Part shown: one piece after another, positions 33,201-43,112 of the stretch
How positions within the stretch are numbered: position 1 is the first letter of the stretch
Layout: each line of letters begins with the position of its first letter
Assembly (NCBI RefSeq): GCF_009866655.1
Contig: NZ_CP047420.1
Location: 2,542,001 to 2,606,000, forward strand
Length of the DNA stretch: 64,000 bases
Source: Rathayibacter sp. VKM Ac-2804
GTDB lineage: Bacteria; Actinomycetota; Actinomycetes; Actinomycetales; Microbacteriaceae
Direction: 5' to 3'
Notes under the pieces: generated by a model
Told to the model about the DNA's origin: nothing
Database searches by the model: none
The model's input: the letters and a program-made list of their open reading frames with translations, nothing else
Position numbers and translations under genes: made by a program

Positions 33201-34797
33201 TCACCTGGGCGAACGCCTGGGTGAAGTAGTCGAAGAGCAGCCGCGGGCGCTTGGAGAGCACCGCGACCGGGGTGTCGGAGCCCATGGCGCCGAGCGGCTC
33301 GGCGCCGGCCTTCGCCATCGGCAGCAGCAGCAGCCGCACCTCCTCCTCGGTGTAGCCGAAGGTGCGCTGGCGGCGGTTGACCGATGCGGGCGTGTGCACG
33401 ATGTGCTCGCGCTCGGGCAGGTCCTTGAGGTTGATCCGGCCCTTGTCGAGCCACTCGTCGAAGGGACCGGAGTCGGCGAGCTGCGCCTTGATCTCCTCGT
33501 CCTCGACGATGCGGCCCTGCTCGGTGTCGACCAGGAACATCCGGCCCGGCTGGAGCCGGCCCTTGCGGACGATCTTCGCGGGGTCGATGTCGAGCACGCC
33601 GATCTCGCTGGCGAGCACGACGAGTCCGTCGTCGGTGACGACGTACCGGCCGGGTCGCAGGCCGTTGCGGTCGAGCGTCGCGCCGACGAGGTCGCCGTCG
33701 GTGAAGACGATCGCGGCCGGGCCGTCCCACGGCTCCATGAGCATCGAGTGGTACTCGTAGAACGCGCGGCGCTTCTGGTCGATCGCGGCGGCCTGGTTCT
33801 CCCACGCCTCCGGCACCATCATCATGATCGCGTGCGGCAGCGAGCGGCCGGCCAGCGTGAGCAGCTCGACGGTCTCGTCGAACGAGGCCGAGTCGCTGCG
33901 GCCGGTCGAGACGATCGGGAACAGCGGCGAGAGGTCGCCGAGCTCGGCGCTCTTCAGCTGCGACTGGCGCGCGCGCATCCAGTTGCGGTTGCCCTGCACC
34001 GTGTTGATCTCGCCGTTGTGCGCGATCATCCGGAACGGCTGCGCGAGCGGCCAGGACGGGAAGGTGTTGGTCGAATAGCGCGAGTGCACGAGCGCGAGCT
34101 TCGAGGTGAAGCGCTCGTCCGAGAGGTCGGGGTAGAACGGCTCGAGCTGGAGCGTCGTGACCATGCCCTTGTAGACGAGCGTGCGGCTCGAGAGCGACAT
34201 GAAGTACACCTCGAGCTCGCGCTCGACCCGCTTGCGCAGGCGGAAGGTGAGGCGGTCGAGGCGGAGCCCGGCCAGCGGCACGCCGGCGGCGTCGGTCAGC
34301 TCGCTCGAGACGTAGAGCTGCTCGATCGCCGGCATCGCGGCGCGGGCGAGCGTGCCGATCTCGTCGGGCTGCACCGGGATGGAGCGCCAGCCGAGGACGG
34401 TGAGGTTCTCCTCGCGGGCCATCTCGGCGATGGTCGACTTGACCCGCTCGCGCTCGAAGACGTCGACGGGCAGGAAGGCGTTGCCGACCGCGTACTGCCC
34501 GACGGGGGGCAGCTCGACGGCCGCGACGGCGCGCAGGAAGTCGTCCGGGATCTGGGTGATGATCCCCGCGCCGTCGCCGGTGCCGGCGTCGGAGCCGACC
34601 GCGCCGCGGTGCTCGAGGTTGCGCAGCGCGTTCAGCGCGGCGTCGATGATGTCGTGCCCGGCCGTCCCGCGCATGGTGGCGACCATGGCGAGACCGCAGG
34701 CGTCCTTCTCGGCCGCCGGGTCGTACATCCCCTGGGCACTCGGGGTGCCGAGGAACGGCACGGCGGGGACGCGGGGCGAGGGCTGAACGGGAGCCAT
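30202..34797 (-). CDS. gltB: glutamate synthase large subunit
   Basis: A 1531-residue GOGAT alpha subunit. It hydrolyses glutamine at the N-terminal Ntn amidotransferase domain and channels ammonia to 2-oxoglutarate at the FMN site. The catalytic Cys of the class II glutaminase is expected at CGLAMVATM, so about 33 residues would be a removed propeptide. The FMN/synthase domain includes [11 protein letters not shown] (about residue 1060), and the 3Fe-4S Cys cluster is [15 protein letters not shown] (about 1134-1148). The C-terminal GXGXG beta-helix domain contains [13 protein letters not shown]. The ATG at 34795-34797 follows TGAGGACGG. The gene pair assimilates ammonium together with glutamine synthetase elsewhere. 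Confidence 0.97.
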
Positions 34798-35037
34798 GGG
34801 GACCGTCCTCACGAGAGTCGTAGCGGATCGGGACGTCACTGGCCCGCGGTGTGGTGGTGGAGGAGCGGCTCCCCGATCGGGAGGGCCGTGCATTCGGTGG
34901 TCGCGGTGCGGAGATCTGGCGCCGTCGGCGGGGCCGTGCGGTCGCGCCCCCGCGGCAGCGCTTGTGGCTGAGCCGCGGAGGAGCGGTCGGACGGGGTGGG
35001 AGCTGGATGCGGGGCCGCGGGGGTGCCGCGGACCGCG

Positions 35038-36006
35038 TCAGCTGCGGGAGACCGTCGACTTCTCGGCGTCGGTGCCGGAAGAAGGAGTGGTTGCGTCGGA
35101 GTCGGACTCGACGTCCTCGAATTCTACCGCAGCCGGGGCGGGCGTCCACTCGCGACCGGGCCGGTAGGCCGAGGTCTCGCGACCGGGGTGCTCGCGCCGC
35201 TGGATCACGACGAGGACCAGGCCGATCACGATCGCGATCAGGGCGGCCCAGACGTTGGTGCGGATGCCCCAGAAGAACTCGCTCGGGTCGATGCGGATCG
35301 ACTCGAACCAGACGCGGCCGACGCCGTACCAGATCAGGTAGGCGGCGAAGACGGTGCCCCACTGCAGCTTGAGACGGCGCTCGAGCAGCAGGATGACGGC
35401 GATGCCGACGGCGTTCCAGAGGATCTCGTAGAGGAAGGTCGGGTGGAAGAGCGTGCCGGCGGGCAGTCCGACCGGGAACGCCGGGTTGCTGCTCTCGATC
35501 TCGAGGCCCCAGGGCAGGGTCGTCGGCAGGCCGAACAGCTCGTGGTTGAACCAGTTGCCGAGGCGGCCGATGGCCTGCGCGGCGAGCATGCCGGGCGCGA
35601 GGGCGTCGGCGAAGGTCCAGAAGCGGACGCCCGTCCAGCGGCAGCCGATCCAGGCGCCGACGGCGCCGCCGATCAGGCCGCCGAAGATCGCGTTGCCGCC
35701 GTTCCAGATCCGGATGATCTCCCAGGGGTCCGCGCCGGCGTAGAAGTAGTCGCCGGGGTGGGTGAGCACGTGGTACAGCCGCGCGCCGATGATGCCGAGC
35801 GGCACCGCCCAGATGATGATGTCGAGGACGACCCAGGGCTCGGCGCCGCGGCGCTTGAGGCGGGCGTTCGTCATGATCGTGGCGACCACGATGCCGACCA
35901 GGATGCAGACGGCGTAGGTGTGGATCGAGAACGCGCGATCGAAGAGCGTGAAGTCGTACTGACTCCACGCCTCGGGCGGACTCGGGATGCTCAGCGGTAC
36001 GGACAC
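35038..36006 (-). CDS. lgt: phosphatidylglycerol--prolipoprotein diacylglyceryl transferase
   Basis: A 322-residue polytopic membrane enzyme that attaches diacylglycerol to the lipobox Cys of prolipoproteins. About seven hydrophobic segments are visible, e.g. TYAVCILVGIVVATIM and AALIAIVIGLVLVVI. The Lgt signature GRLGNWFNHELFG (about residues 142-154) contains the essential Arg and Asn residues, and GARLYHVLTH (about 74-83) holds the His/Tyr region. A polar, acidic C-terminal tail (from about residue 285) is cytoplasmic. It closes the trp block (trpC-trpB-trpA-lgt), a common actinobacterial order. Confidence 0.96.
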   Translation of the reverse strand: MSVPLSIPSPPEAWSQYDFTLFDRAFSIHTYAVCILVGIVVATIMTNARLKRRGAEPWVVLDIIIWAVPLGIIGARLYHVLTHPGDYFYAGADPWEIIRIWNGGNAIFGGLIGGAVGAWIGCRWTGVRFWTFADALAPGMLAAQAIGRLGNWFNHELFGLPTTLPWGLEIESSNPAFPVGLPAGTLFHPTFLYEILWNAVGIAVILLLERRLKLQWGTVFAAYLIWYGVGRVWFESIRIDPSEFFWGIRTNVWAALIAIVIGLVLVVIQRREHPGRETSAYRPGREWTPAPAAVEFEDVESDSDATTPSSGTDAEKSTVSRS

Positions 36007-36090
36007 CGGTACGTCGACCTTTCGAAGGAGGGATCCCGCGGTCGCGGCGGTGCCGCGCCCCGACGGGCATCCCGAGTGTACTGGGAGGCG

Positions 36091-36891
36091 TCAGGCTCGC
36101 GGACGCGTGCCCTCTGCCAGACCGCGTGCCGTCTCCGCCACGGCGTCGACCCCGCCCGAGGCGAGCGCGCGGACGAGGGCCGAGCCCACGATCGCGCCGT
36201 CGGCGTAGGCGAGGATCTCGGCGACCTGATCGCCGGTCGACACGCCGACGCCGACGCAGGCGCTGTCGGAGCCCGCGTCGCGCAGTCGGTCCACGAGCGT
36301 CCGGGCGGCCTGGTCGACGTCGGCGCGCGCGCCGGTGATGCCCATGGTGGAGACCGCGTAGACGAAGCCGCGGCTCGCCTCGACGGTCGCGCGCAGACGC
36401 GCGTCGGTCGAGGAGGGAGCGGCGAGGAAGACGCGGTCGAGGCCGAGCCGCTCCGAGGCGGCGATCCACTCGGCGCCCTCGTCGGGGATGAGGTCGGGCG
36501 TGATCAGGCCGGAGCCGCCCGCCTCCGCGAGGTCCGTCGCGAAGCGCTCGACCCCGTACTGCAGCACGGGGTTGTAGTACGTCATCACGAGCACGGGGAC
36601 GTCGACGCGCGCGCGGATCTCGCGGACCGCGTCGAAGCCGTGGCGCAGGCGGAAGCCGCCGGCGAGGGCCGCCTGGGTCGCCTCCTGGATGACCGGGCCG
36701 TCCATCACCGGGTCGGAGTAGGGCAGGCCGAGCTCGATCGCGTCGACGCCGTTCTCCGCGAGGGCGACGGCGGCGTCGATGCTCGTCGCGAGGTCGGGGA
36801 AGCCGGCGGGCAGGTAGCCGATCAGGGCGCCCGCCGACTCCTGGTTGCGCCGGCGGACGGTCTCGGCGACGCTCGGCCCGATGCCGCTCAC
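36091..36891 (-). CDS. trpA: tryptophan synthase alpha subunit
   Basis: The 266-residue TIM-barrel subunit cleaves indole-3-glycerol phosphate to indole and glyceraldehyde 3-phosphate and passes indole to TrpB. The catalytic Glu is in [11 protein letters not shown] (strand 1) and [22 protein letters not shown] (about residues 49-70) carries Glu and the conserved Asp. [10 protein letters not shown] forms the phosphate-binding loop. The start is GTG, overlapping the trpB stop by four bases (GTGA), so alpha and beta subunits are coupled. Confidence 0.97.
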   Translation of the reverse strand: MSGIGPSVAETVRRRNQESAGALIGYLPAGFPDLATSIDAAVALAENGVDAIELGLPYSDPVMDGPVIQEATQAALAGGFRLRHGFDAVREIRARVDVPVLVMTYYNPVLQYGVERFATDLAEAGGSGLITPDLIPDEGAEWIAASERLGLDRVFLAAPSSTDARLRATVEASRGFVYAVSTMGITGARADVDQAARTLVDRLRDAGSDSACVGVGVSTGDQVAEILAYADGAIVGSALVRALASGGVDAVAETARGLAEGTRPRA

Positions 36892-38099
36892 GACTGCACC
36901 GCGCCCTGGTCGACCAGGCCGAAGTAGCGCGCGGCGGTGGTCATGTCCTTGTCCCCGCGGCCCGAGAGGTTGACCAGGATGGTCGCGTCGGGGCCGAGCT
37001 CGCGGCCGAGCTCCAGCGTGCCGGCCAGGGCGTGCGCCGACTCGATCGCGGGGATGATCCCCTCGGTGCGGCTGAGCAGCATCAGGGCGTCCATCGCGGC
37101 GGAGTCGGTGACCGCGCGGTAGTCGGCCCGGCCGATGCTGGCGAGCCAGGCGTGCTCGGGACCGATGCCCGGGTAGTCGAGGCCGGCCGAGATCGAGTGC
37201 GACTCGACGGTCTGGCCGTCCTCGTCCTGCAGCAGGAGGCTGCGGGCGCCGTGCAGGACGCCGGGGCGGCCCTTGCTGATGGTCGCGGCGTGGCGCGGGG
37301 TGTCGATCCCCTCGCCGCCGGCCTCGAAGCCGACGAGCCTCACCTCGGGGTCGTCGAGGAACGCGTGGAAGATGCCCATCGCGTTGGAGCCGCCGCCGAC
37401 GCAGGCGGTGACCGCGGTCGGCAGGGCGCCGGTGAGGGCGAGGACCTGCTCGCGCGCCTCCTCGCCGATGATCTTCTGGAAGTCGCGGACGAGCGCCGGG
37501 AACGGGTGCGGACCGGCGACGGTGCCGAAGACGTAGTTGGTGGTGCCGACGTTGGTGACCCAGTCGCGCATCGCCTCGTTGATCGCGTCCTTGAGAGTGC
37601 GCGAGCCGGTCGTCACGGGGATGACCTCGGCGCCGAGCAGGCGCATGCGGGCGACGTTGAGCGCCTGGCGCTCGGTGTCGACCTCGCCCATGTAGACGAC
37701 GCAGTCGAGGCCGAAGAGCGCGGCGGCGGTGGCCGTGGCCACGCCGTGCTGGCCGGCGCCGGTCTCGGCGATCACGCGGGTCTTGCCGATGCGCTTGGTC
37801 AGCAGCGCCTGGCCCAGCACGTTGTTGATCTTGTGCGAGCCGGTGTGGTTGAGGTCCTCGCGCTTGAGGATGATCCGCGCGCCGCCCGCGTGCTCGGCGA
37901 AGCGCGGCACCTCGGTGATGATCGAGGGCCGGCCGGTGTAGCTGCGGTGCAGCTCCGCCAGCTCGGCCGCGAACTCGGGGTCGACCTTCGTGCGCTCGTA
38001 CTCGGCGCTCAACTCGTCGAGCGCCTCGACGAGCGATTCGGGGACGTAGCGCCCGCCGAAGTCGCCGAAGTACGGGCCGAGTTCATCCCGGAGTGCCAT
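36888..38099 (-). CDS. trpB: tryptophan synthase beta subunit
   Basis: The 403-residue PLP enzyme condenses indole with serine. The start [23 protein letters not shown] is the typical N-terminus. The Schiff-base Lys is in [11 protein letters not shown] (about residue 88), followed by ETGAGQHG (catalytic Glu at about 110) and the Gly-rich PLP phosphate loop GGGSNAMG (about 232-239). It forms the alpha2beta2 complex with TrpA encoded immediately downstream. An 81-bp gap separates it from trpC. Confidence 0.97.
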   Translation of the reverse strand: MALRDELGPYFGDFGGRYVPESLVEALDELSAEYERTKVDPEFAAELAELHRSYTGRPSIITEVPRFAEHAGGARIILKREDLNHTGSHKINNVLGQALLTKRIGKTRVIAETGAGQHGVATATAAALFGLDCVVYMGEVDTERQALNVARMRLLGAEVIPVTTGSRTLKDAINEAMRDWVTNVGTTNYVFGTVAGPHPFPALVRDFQKIIGEEAREQVLALTGALPTAVTACVGGGSNAMGIFHAFLDDPEVRLVGFEAGGEGIDTPRHAATISKGRPGVLHGARSLLLQDEDGQTVESHSISAGLDYPGIGPEHAWLASIGRADYRAVTDSAAMDALMLLSRTEGIIPAIESAHALAGTLELGRELGPDATILVNLSGRGDKDMTTAARYFGLVDQGAVQS

Positions 38100-38180
38100 G
38101 GCAGTGCCGCCTATCAGTGGATCGTGGATCAGTGCGGATCGTGGCTCGCGCGGTTCGCGGCCCTCTGCGCCGGAAGGGGC

Positions 38181-38954
38181 TCAGTGGGCCAGGAAGCCGG
38201 CGAGGGTGGCGACGGGGTCGCCACCGGTGACGAGGGCCTCGCCGACGAGGACGACGTCCGCGCCGGAGCGGCGGTAGTGCGCGACGTCGTCGGCCGAGAG
38301 GACCGCCGACTCCGCGACCTTGACCGCGTCGGAGGGGAAGCGCTCGGAGAGGCGGCCGAAGAGGTCGCGGTCGAGCTCGAAGGTGGAGAGGTCGCGGGCG
38401 TTGACGCCGATCAGGCGGGCACCGATGTCGGCGGCCCGCTCGAGCTCGTCGCCCGAGTGCGTCTCGACCAGCGGGGTCATCCCGAGCTCGAGGACGAGGG
38501 CGTGCAGCTCGGCCAGCACGGGCTGCTCGAGCGCGGCGACGATGAGGAGGACGAGGTCCGCCCCGGCGGCGCGCGCCTCGAGCACCTGGTACGGCTCCGC
38601 GATGAAGTCCTTGCGCAGCACCGGGATCGAGACCTTCGCGCGGACGGCCTCGAGGTCGGCGAGCGAGCCCTTGAAGCGGCGCTCCTCGGTGAGGACGCTG
38701 ATCGCGCTCGCTCCCCCGAGCTCGTACCGGCCGGCGAGCAGCGCGGGGTCGGGGATCGCGGCGAGAGCGCCGCGGGACGGGCTGGAGCGCTTGACCTCGG
38801 CGATGATCCGCACGCGCTCGGCGGGGGCCAGCGCAGCGAGGGCGTCGAGGGCGGGCGGGCGCTCGGCGGCGCGGCGCTCGAGGACCTCGAGCGGGACGGT
38901 CTCGCGACGCCGGGCCGCATCGGCCAGGGCGCCGGCGGTCAGATCGCCGAGCAC
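38181..38954 (-). CDS. trpC: indole-3-glycerol-phosphate synthase
   Basis: The 257-residue TIM-barrel enzyme closes the indole ring from CdRP. Seen motifs are IIAEVKRSSPSRGAL (about residues 50-64; the catalytic Lys), FIAEPYQVLEARAAGADLVLLI (about 112-133) and GVNARDLSTFELD (about 178-190). It is monofunctional, without a fused TrpF. The GTG start (MLGDLTAGAL) lies one base after the stop of the HGxxPAAW gene, so co-translation is likely. Confidence 0.96.
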   Translation of the reverse strand: MLGDLTAGALADAARRRETVPLEVLERRAAERPPALDALAALAPAERVRIIAEVKRSSPSRGALAAIPDPALLAGRYELGGASAISVLTEERRFKGSLADLEAVRAKVSIPVLRKDFIAEPYQVLEARAAGADLVLLIVAALEQPVLAELHALVLELGMTPLVETHSGDELERAADIGARLIGVNARDLSTFELDRDLFGRLSERFPSDAVKVAESAVLSADDVAHYRRSGADVVLVGEALVTGGDPVATLAGFLAH

Positions 38955-38955
38955 T

Positions 38956-39189
38956 CTACGCGCGCGCCTTCGGATTGGCCTTCGCGCCGTCGACCCCGTA
39001 GCCCAGGCGGGCCAGGATCACGCCGACGAGGAGGCCGATCACGACGACGCCGGCGGACAGCCAGACGACGAGCGGCAGGTCGAACCAGAAGGCGATCGTG
39101 CCGACCGTGAAGCCGACCAGCATGATGACGACGGCCGTCCACGCTGCGGGCGAGTGGCCGTGGTTGTCGTCGTCGTGCTCGGTGCTCAT
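38956..39189 (-). CDS. HGxxPAAW family membrane protein
   Basis: A 77-residue protein of the small HGxxPAAW family. The name-giving HGHSPAAW is at residues about 10-17. Two transmembrane segments follow: AVVIMLVGFTVGTIAFWF and VVWLSAGVVVIGLLVGVIL. The family is found almost only in actinobacterial trp clusters next to trpC; its function is unknown, and a role linked to tryptophan synthesis rests on location alone. The stop is one base from the trpC start. Confidence 0.93.
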   Translation of the reverse strand: MSTEHDDDNHGHSPAAWTAVVIMLVGFTVGTIAFWFDLPLVVWLSAGVVVIGLLVGVILARLGYGVDGAKANPKARA

Positions 39190-39282
39190 GGCTCTCCTCC
39201 TGGACGTGCATCGGAACCACAGCAGTCTAGCGGCTCGGGGCTGAAGGGCTCCGCCGCCGGGCGGGGTCTGCGGAGGGCTTGC

Positions 39283-39912
39283 TCAGCGGGCGGACGTGGG
39301 GTCGTCGCCGCGGGACAGCTCGTCCCAGGAGACGACGGGATCGATGTCGCCGTCGTCGGTCCGCACGGTGGTCGCGCCGTGGCCGTAGCCGTCGGCGGGC
39401 TCGAACCGGGAGACGCGCTTCTTCTTCGCGCCGGGCCAGCGCCGGACCGTGACGAGCACGAGCACGCCGATGACCGCGGTCAGCACGCCGGCCACCAGCG
39501 CGACGACCGGCCAGGCGGTGACGGAGGACGAGGCGACGAGCGCCGCGACCGACTCCCGGCCCGCGATCGCGGTCGCGTCGGTGACCAGCGACGAGCCGGC
39601 GCGCACGGGATCGGCGAGCGCGGTCGAGGCGGCCAGGACGACGGAGCCGCCGAGGACGATCTGCAGCAGCCCGAGGACGATCCGGAAGGCCGGCCCGGCG
39701 ATGGCGAGGGCGGCCGCGAGAGCGAGCCCGGCGAGGGCCAGGGCCGACAGGGCCGGCGCGGCGACGGTGCCGACGACGGAGAGCGCCCGGCCGTCGCCGA
39801 CGCCCGGGGTGAGCACGAGGGTCGCCCAGGGCTGGGTGGAGGCGGTGAGCTCGAGCGCGGCGAGCAGCACGATCCCGAGGATCGCGGAGTACTTGAGGCG
39901 CCGGCCGCTCAC
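39283..39912 (-). CDS. Trp biosynthesis-associated membrane protein
   Basis: A 209-residue member of the actinobacterial trp-cluster membrane protein family (TIGR02234-like). Four hydrophobic segments are visible: YSAILGIVLLAALELTAS, ALSALALAGLALAAALAIA, RIVLGLLQIVLGGSVVLAAS and VVALVAGVLTAVIGVLVLV. The periplasmic QPWATLVL motif (about residues 27-34) after the first segment is characteristic. A basic cytosolic tail follows. It overlaps hisI by four bases. In many relatives trpE lies between hisI and this gene; here it does not. Confidence 0.85.
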   Translation of the reverse strand: MSGRRLKYSAILGIVLLAALELTASTQPWATLVLTPGVGDGRALSVVGTVAAPALSALALAGLALAAALAIAGPAFRIVLGLLQIVLGGSVVLAASTALADPVRAGSSLVTDATAIAGRESVAALVASSSVTAWPVVALVAGVLTAVIGVLVLVTVRRWPGAKKKRVSRFEPADGYGHGATTVRTDDGDIDPVVSWDELSRGDDPTSAR

Positions 39913-40292
39913 GCCTGCGGCCCGAGGTCCGTCACCGGGGCGAGCGGATCGACGTCGAAGCAGGAGTGCTCGCCGGTGTGGCAGGCGGCTCCGATCTGCT
40001 CGACCTGCACGAGCAGCGTGTCGGCGTCGCAGTCGAGCGCGGCTCCGCGGACGTACTGGGCGTGACCGGAGGTGTCGCCCTTCCGCCAGTACTCCTGGCG
40101 CGAGCGCGACCAGAAGGTGACCCGGCCCTCGGTCAGCGTGCGGCGCAGCGCCTCCCGGTCCATCCAGCCCAGCATCAGCACCTCGCGGGTGTCGTGCTGC
40201 TGGATCACGGCGGGCAGGAGGCCGCTCGCGTCGAAGGCGGCGCGGTCGAGGACCGCGGTCAGGTCGTCCGGAGCGGTCGTGTCGGTGCTCAT
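39909..40292 (-). CDS. hisI: phosphoribosyl-AMP cyclohydrolase
   Basis: A 127-residue enzyme for step 3 of histidine synthesis, opening the adenine ring of PR-AMP. It is the monofunctional HisI type; HisE is separate at 42081. Metal-binding features are the [26 protein letters not shown] block (about residues 85-111), with Asp-x-Asp-x-Asp and two of the zinc-ligand Cys residues. The ATG at 40290-40292 ([10 protein letters not shown]) overlaps the hisF stop by four bases. Confidence 0.96.
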   Translation of the reverse strand: MSTDTTAPDDLTAVLDRAAFDASGLLPAVIQQHDTREVLMLGWMDREALRRTLTEGRVTFWSRSRQEYWRKGDTSGHAQYVRGAALDCDADTLLVQVEQIGAACHTGEHSCFDVDPLAPVTDLGPQA

Positions 40293-41053
40293 CGGCGGAT
40301 CTCGATCCCGGAGTCGTCGAGGGCGCGCTTCACGTCGCCGATCGTCAGCTCGCGATTGTGGAAGACGGAGGCGGCGAGCACCGCGTCGGCGCCCGCCTCG
40401 ATGGCGGGGGCGAAGTGCTCGACCGCACCGGCGCCGCCCGAGGCGATCACCGGAACGGTGCTGAGCTCGCGCATCGCGCTGATCAGCGGCAGGTCGAAGC
40501 CCTGCTTGGTGCCGTCGGCGTCGATGGAGTTGACCAGCAGCTCGCCGGCCCCGCGCTCGACGGCCTCCGCCGCCCAGGCGAGGGCGTCGAGCGTCGTCTC
40601 GCGGCGACCGCCGTGGGTGGTGACGACGAAGCCGGAGGGCGTGGCGTCGCTCCGCTTGACGTCGAGCGAGAGCACCAGCACCTGCGCGCCGAAGACGTCG
40701 GCGATCTCGCCGATCAGCGCGGGGCGCGCGATCGCGGCGGAGTTGACCCCCACCTTGTCGGCGCCGTGGGCGAGCAGGCGCGAGACGTCCTCGACGCCGC
40801 GCACTCCCCCGCCGACGGTGAGCGGGATGAAGACCTGCTCGGCGGTGGCCCGCACGACGTCGTAGGTGGTGGAGCGGTCGTCGACGGTGGCGGTGACGTC
40901 GAGGAAGGTCAGCTCGTCGGCGCCCTGCTCGAAGTAGAGGCGGGCGAGCTCGACGGGGTCGCCGGCGTCGCGCAGGTTCTGGAAGTTGACGCCCTTGACG
41001 ACGCGGCCGGCGGCCACGTCGAGGCACGGGATGACGCGGACGGCGAGACTCAT
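40289..41053 (-). CDS. hisF: imidazole glycerol phosphate synthase cyclase subunit
   Basis: The 254-residue (beta/alpha)8 barrel makes imidazole glycerol phosphate and AICAR from PRFAR and ammonia supplied by HisH. RVIPCLDV near the N-terminus holds the catalytic Asp (residue 12), and [13 protein letters not shown] (about 128-140) has the second catalytic Asp. [13 protein letters not shown] is the C-terminal phosphate loop. HisH is not in the window. It follows hisG by eleven bases and is coupled to hisI. Confidence 0.97.
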   Translation of the reverse strand: MSLAVRVIPCLDVAAGRVVKGVNFQNLRDAGDPVELARLYFEQGADELTFLDVTATVDDRSTTYDVVRATAEQVFIPLTVGGGVRGVEDVSRLLAHGADKVGVNSAAIARPALIGEIADVFGAQVLVLSLDVKRSDATPSGFVVTTHGGRRETTLDALAWAAEAVERGAGELLVNSIDADGTKQGFDLPLISAMRELSTVPVIASGGAGAVEHFAPAIEAGADAVLAASVFHNRELTIGDVKRALDDSGIEIRR

Positions 41054-41064
41054 CGCTCCCCCTC

Positions 41065-41961
41065 CTAGAGGCGTGCGGCGTGGATCGAGGTGACCAGGAT
41101 CGCGCGGGCGCCGAGGTCGTAGAGCCGGTCCATCACCTGGTTCATGTCGGCGCGCGGCACCATGACCCGCACGGCGACCCACTCGGGGTCGTGCAGCGGC
41201 GAGACGGTGGGCGACTCGAAGCCGGGCGCGAGCGCGGTGGCGGTCTCGAGCAGCGCGACGGGGCAGTCGTAGTCGAGCAGCACGTACTCGCGGGCCACGA
41301 GGACGCCCTGCAGGCGGCGCAGCAGGACCGGGATGCCCTCGGGCTCGCCCGCGCCGGAGACGAGGACGGCGGTCGACTCCAGGATGACGGGGCCGAAGAT
41401 CTCCAGGCCCGCCTTGCGGAGGGTCGTGCCGGTCTCGACGACGTCCGCGATCACGTCGGCGACGCCGAGCTGGATGGCCGACTCGACCGCGCCGTCCAGG
41501 CGGATGAGGGTGACCTCGACGCCGTGCTCGCGGAGGAAGCGGCCCACGAGGCCCGGGTAGCTGGTCGCGACGCGGAGGCCGTCGATCTGCTGCAGCTCGG
41601 TGTAGCGGCCGGCCGGTCCGGCGAAGCGGAAGGTCGAGTCGGCGAAGCCGAGGCTGGCGATCTCGCGCGCCTCGGAGCCGGAGTCGATCAGGAGGTCGCG
41701 GCCGGTGACGCCGACGTCGAGCGCGCCGGAGCCGACGTAGGTGGCGATGTCGCGCGGGCGGAGGTAGAAGAACTCGACGCCGTTGCGCTCGTCGACGACG
41801 TGCAGCTCCTTGGCATCGCGGCGGCCGGTGTAGCCGGCCTCGGCCAGCATCTGGCCGGCGGTCTCGGAGAGCGAGCCCTTGTTCGGGACGGCGACGCGCA
41901 GGAGCGCGGGCGCGGCGGTGGTGCCGGTGGTCTCAGGAGTGGTGGGGGTGGTCGTGGTCAC
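41065..41961 (-). CDS. hisG: ATP phosphoribosyltransferase (long form)
   Basis: HisG catalyses the first and feedback-controlled step of histidine synthesis. The core starts at [26 protein letters not shown] (about residues 75-88) and the PRPP loop [20 protein letters not shown] (about 170-189) are diagnostic. The C-terminal ACT-like regulatory domain (from about residue 220, ending IHAARL) marks the long, histidine-inhibited form. The GTG at 41961 gives a Thr/Pro-rich N-terminal extension of about 20 residues; a later start is possible. The 119-bp gap to hisE shows no clear signal. Confidence 0.95.
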   Translation of the reverse strand: MTTTTPTTPETTGTTAAPALLRVAVPNKGSLSETAGQMLAEAGYTGRRDAKELHVVDERNGVEFFYLRPRDIATYVGSGALDVGVTGRDLLIDSGSEAREIASLGFADSTFRFAGPAGRYTELQQIDGLRVATSYPGLVGRFLREHGVEVTLIRLDGAVESAIQLGVADVIADVVETGTTLRKAGLEIFGPVILESTAVLVSGAGEPEGIPVLLRRLQGVLVAREYVLLDYDCPVALLETATALAPGFESPTVSPLHDPEWVAVRVMVPRADMNQVMDRLYDLGARAILVTSIHAARL

Positions 41962-42080
41962 GACGGGACGTCCTCTGGAGGTCGAGGGTGATTCGGTGAG
42001 CGGAGGCGCGACGGCGCCTCGGAGAGCGTGGGAGCGCGCGGCGACGTGGCGGCGGCGCACTCCGGCGATCGGGGGGACGC

Positions 42081-42344
42081 TCACAGATGTCGGTAGACGT
42101 CGGCCGTCGTCAGGCCCTTCGCGAGCATCAGCACCTGCAGGTGGTAGAGCAGCTGCGAGATCTCCTCGGCCGTGCGCTCGTCGCCCTCGTACTCGGCGGC
42201 CATCCACACCTCGGCGGCCTCCTCGACGATCTTCTTGCCGATGAAGTGCACACCGGCGTCGAGCTCGCGGACCGTGCCCGAACCCTCGGGACGCGCGGCG
42301 GCCTTCTCGCCCAGCTCAGCGAAGAGGTCGTCGAAAGTTTTCAC
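42081..42344 (-). CDS. hisE: phosphoribosyl-ATP pyrophosphatase
   Basis: An 87-residue all-alpha MazG-like pyrophosphohydrolase for step 2 of histidine synthesis, giving [22 protein letters not shown] (about residues 32-48) carries the Glu/Asp metal ligands, and [14 protein letters not shown] (about 55-68) the second acidic helix. The length is normal. It is encoded first in the his direction, upstream of hisG. Confidence 0.96.
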   Translation of the reverse strand: MKTFDDLFAELGEKAAARPEGSGTVRELDAGVHFIGKKIVEEAAEVWMAAEYEGDERTAEEISQLLYHLQVLMLAKGLTTADVYRHL

Positions 42345-42388
42345 CGGGGAAGTCTATACGCGGCGGCGGACCGGCGAGGGCGGCCGGG

Positions 42389-43057
42389 TCAGTGGCGGTG
42401 CAGGAGGGAGGACGCGGTGTCGCGGAGGGCGGCGATGGCCGCCTCCGGGTCGTCGGCGCCGAAGACGGCGGAGCCGGCGACGAAGGTGTCGGCGCCCGCC
42501 TCGGCGGCGATCTCGATCGTGCCGGGGGCGATGCCGCCGTCGACCTGGAGCCAGACGTCGAGGCCGGTGCGGTCGACGACCTCGCGCAGCGCGTGCAGCT
42601 TCGGCATCGTCTCCGCCATGAACGACTGGCCGCCGAAGCCGGGCTCGACGGTCATCACGAGCACCTGGTCGAACTCGGGCAGCAGGTCGAGGTAGGCGTC
42701 GACGGGGGTGCCGGGCTTCAGCGCGATGCCGGCGCGCGCGCCGATCTCGCGGAGGCGGCGCGCCAGCGCGACGGCGTCGCTCGCGGCCTCGGCGTGGAAG
42801 GTGACCGAGTAGGCGCCCGTCTCGGCGTAGCCCGGCGCCCAGCGGTCGGGGTCGTCGATCATCAGGTGCACGTCGAGCGGGCGCGGCGAGACCTCCTGCA
42901 GGCGCTGCACCATCGGCAGGCCGAAGGTGAGGTTCGGCACGAAGTGGTTGTCCATCACGTCGACGTGCACGAGATCGGCCCCGGCGATCCGCTGCAGCTC
43001 GGCCTCGAAGTTCACGAAGTCGGCGGACAGGATGCTGGGGTTGATCCGTGCGGGCAT
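42389..43057 (-). CDS. rpe: ribulose-phosphate 3-epimerase
   Basis: A 222-residue TIM-barrel epimerase of the pentose phosphate pathway, interconverting ribulose 5-phosphate and xylulose 5-phosphate. Diagnostic segments are [10 protein letters not shown] (residues 5-14), [16 protein letters not shown] (about 33-48; metal His/Asp), LDVHLMID (about 63-70), [10 protein letters not shown] (about 138-147) and LQVDGGI (about 173-179). The ATG at 43055-43057 (MPARINPS) is standard. An 8-bp tandem repeat fills the gap to rsmB. Confidence 0.97.
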   Translation of the reverse strand: MPARINPSILSADFVNFEAELQRIAGADLVHVDVMDNHFVPNLTFGLPMVQRLQEVSPRPLDVHLMIDDPDRWAPGYAETGAYSVTFHAEAASDAVALARRLREIGARAGIALKPGTPVDAYLDLLPEFDQVLVMTVEPGFGGQSFMAETMPKLHALREVVDRTGLDVWLQVDGGIAPGTIEIAAEAGADTFVAGSAVFGADDPEAAIAALRDTASSLLHRH

Positions 43058-43070
43058 GCTCCCCAGCCTA

Positions 43071-43110
43071 GGCCGGGCGGCCGGGCGGCCGGGCGGCCGG
43101 GCGGCCGGGC
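43071..43110. repeat. five perfect tandem copies of an 8-bp unit (GGCCGGGC)
   Basis: Forty bases are exactly five copies of GGCCGGGC and occupy nearly all of the 55-bp spacer between rpe and rsmB. Such short arrays change copy number by slippage. It might also fold weakly. Confidence 0.9.
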
Positions 43111-43112
43111 CG

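Noticed and set aside
34797..34893. Longer gltB start at 34893
   Set aside because: It would add a Pro/Arg-rich segment before the expected short amidotransferase propeptide; the ATG at 34797 has a Shine-Dalgarno and normal length.
34798..35037. A small gene or RNA between gltB and lgt
   Set aside because: The 240-bp gap has only weak GC-rich dyads (CCGCGG type) and no convincing frame; it is probably promoter and leader of gltB.
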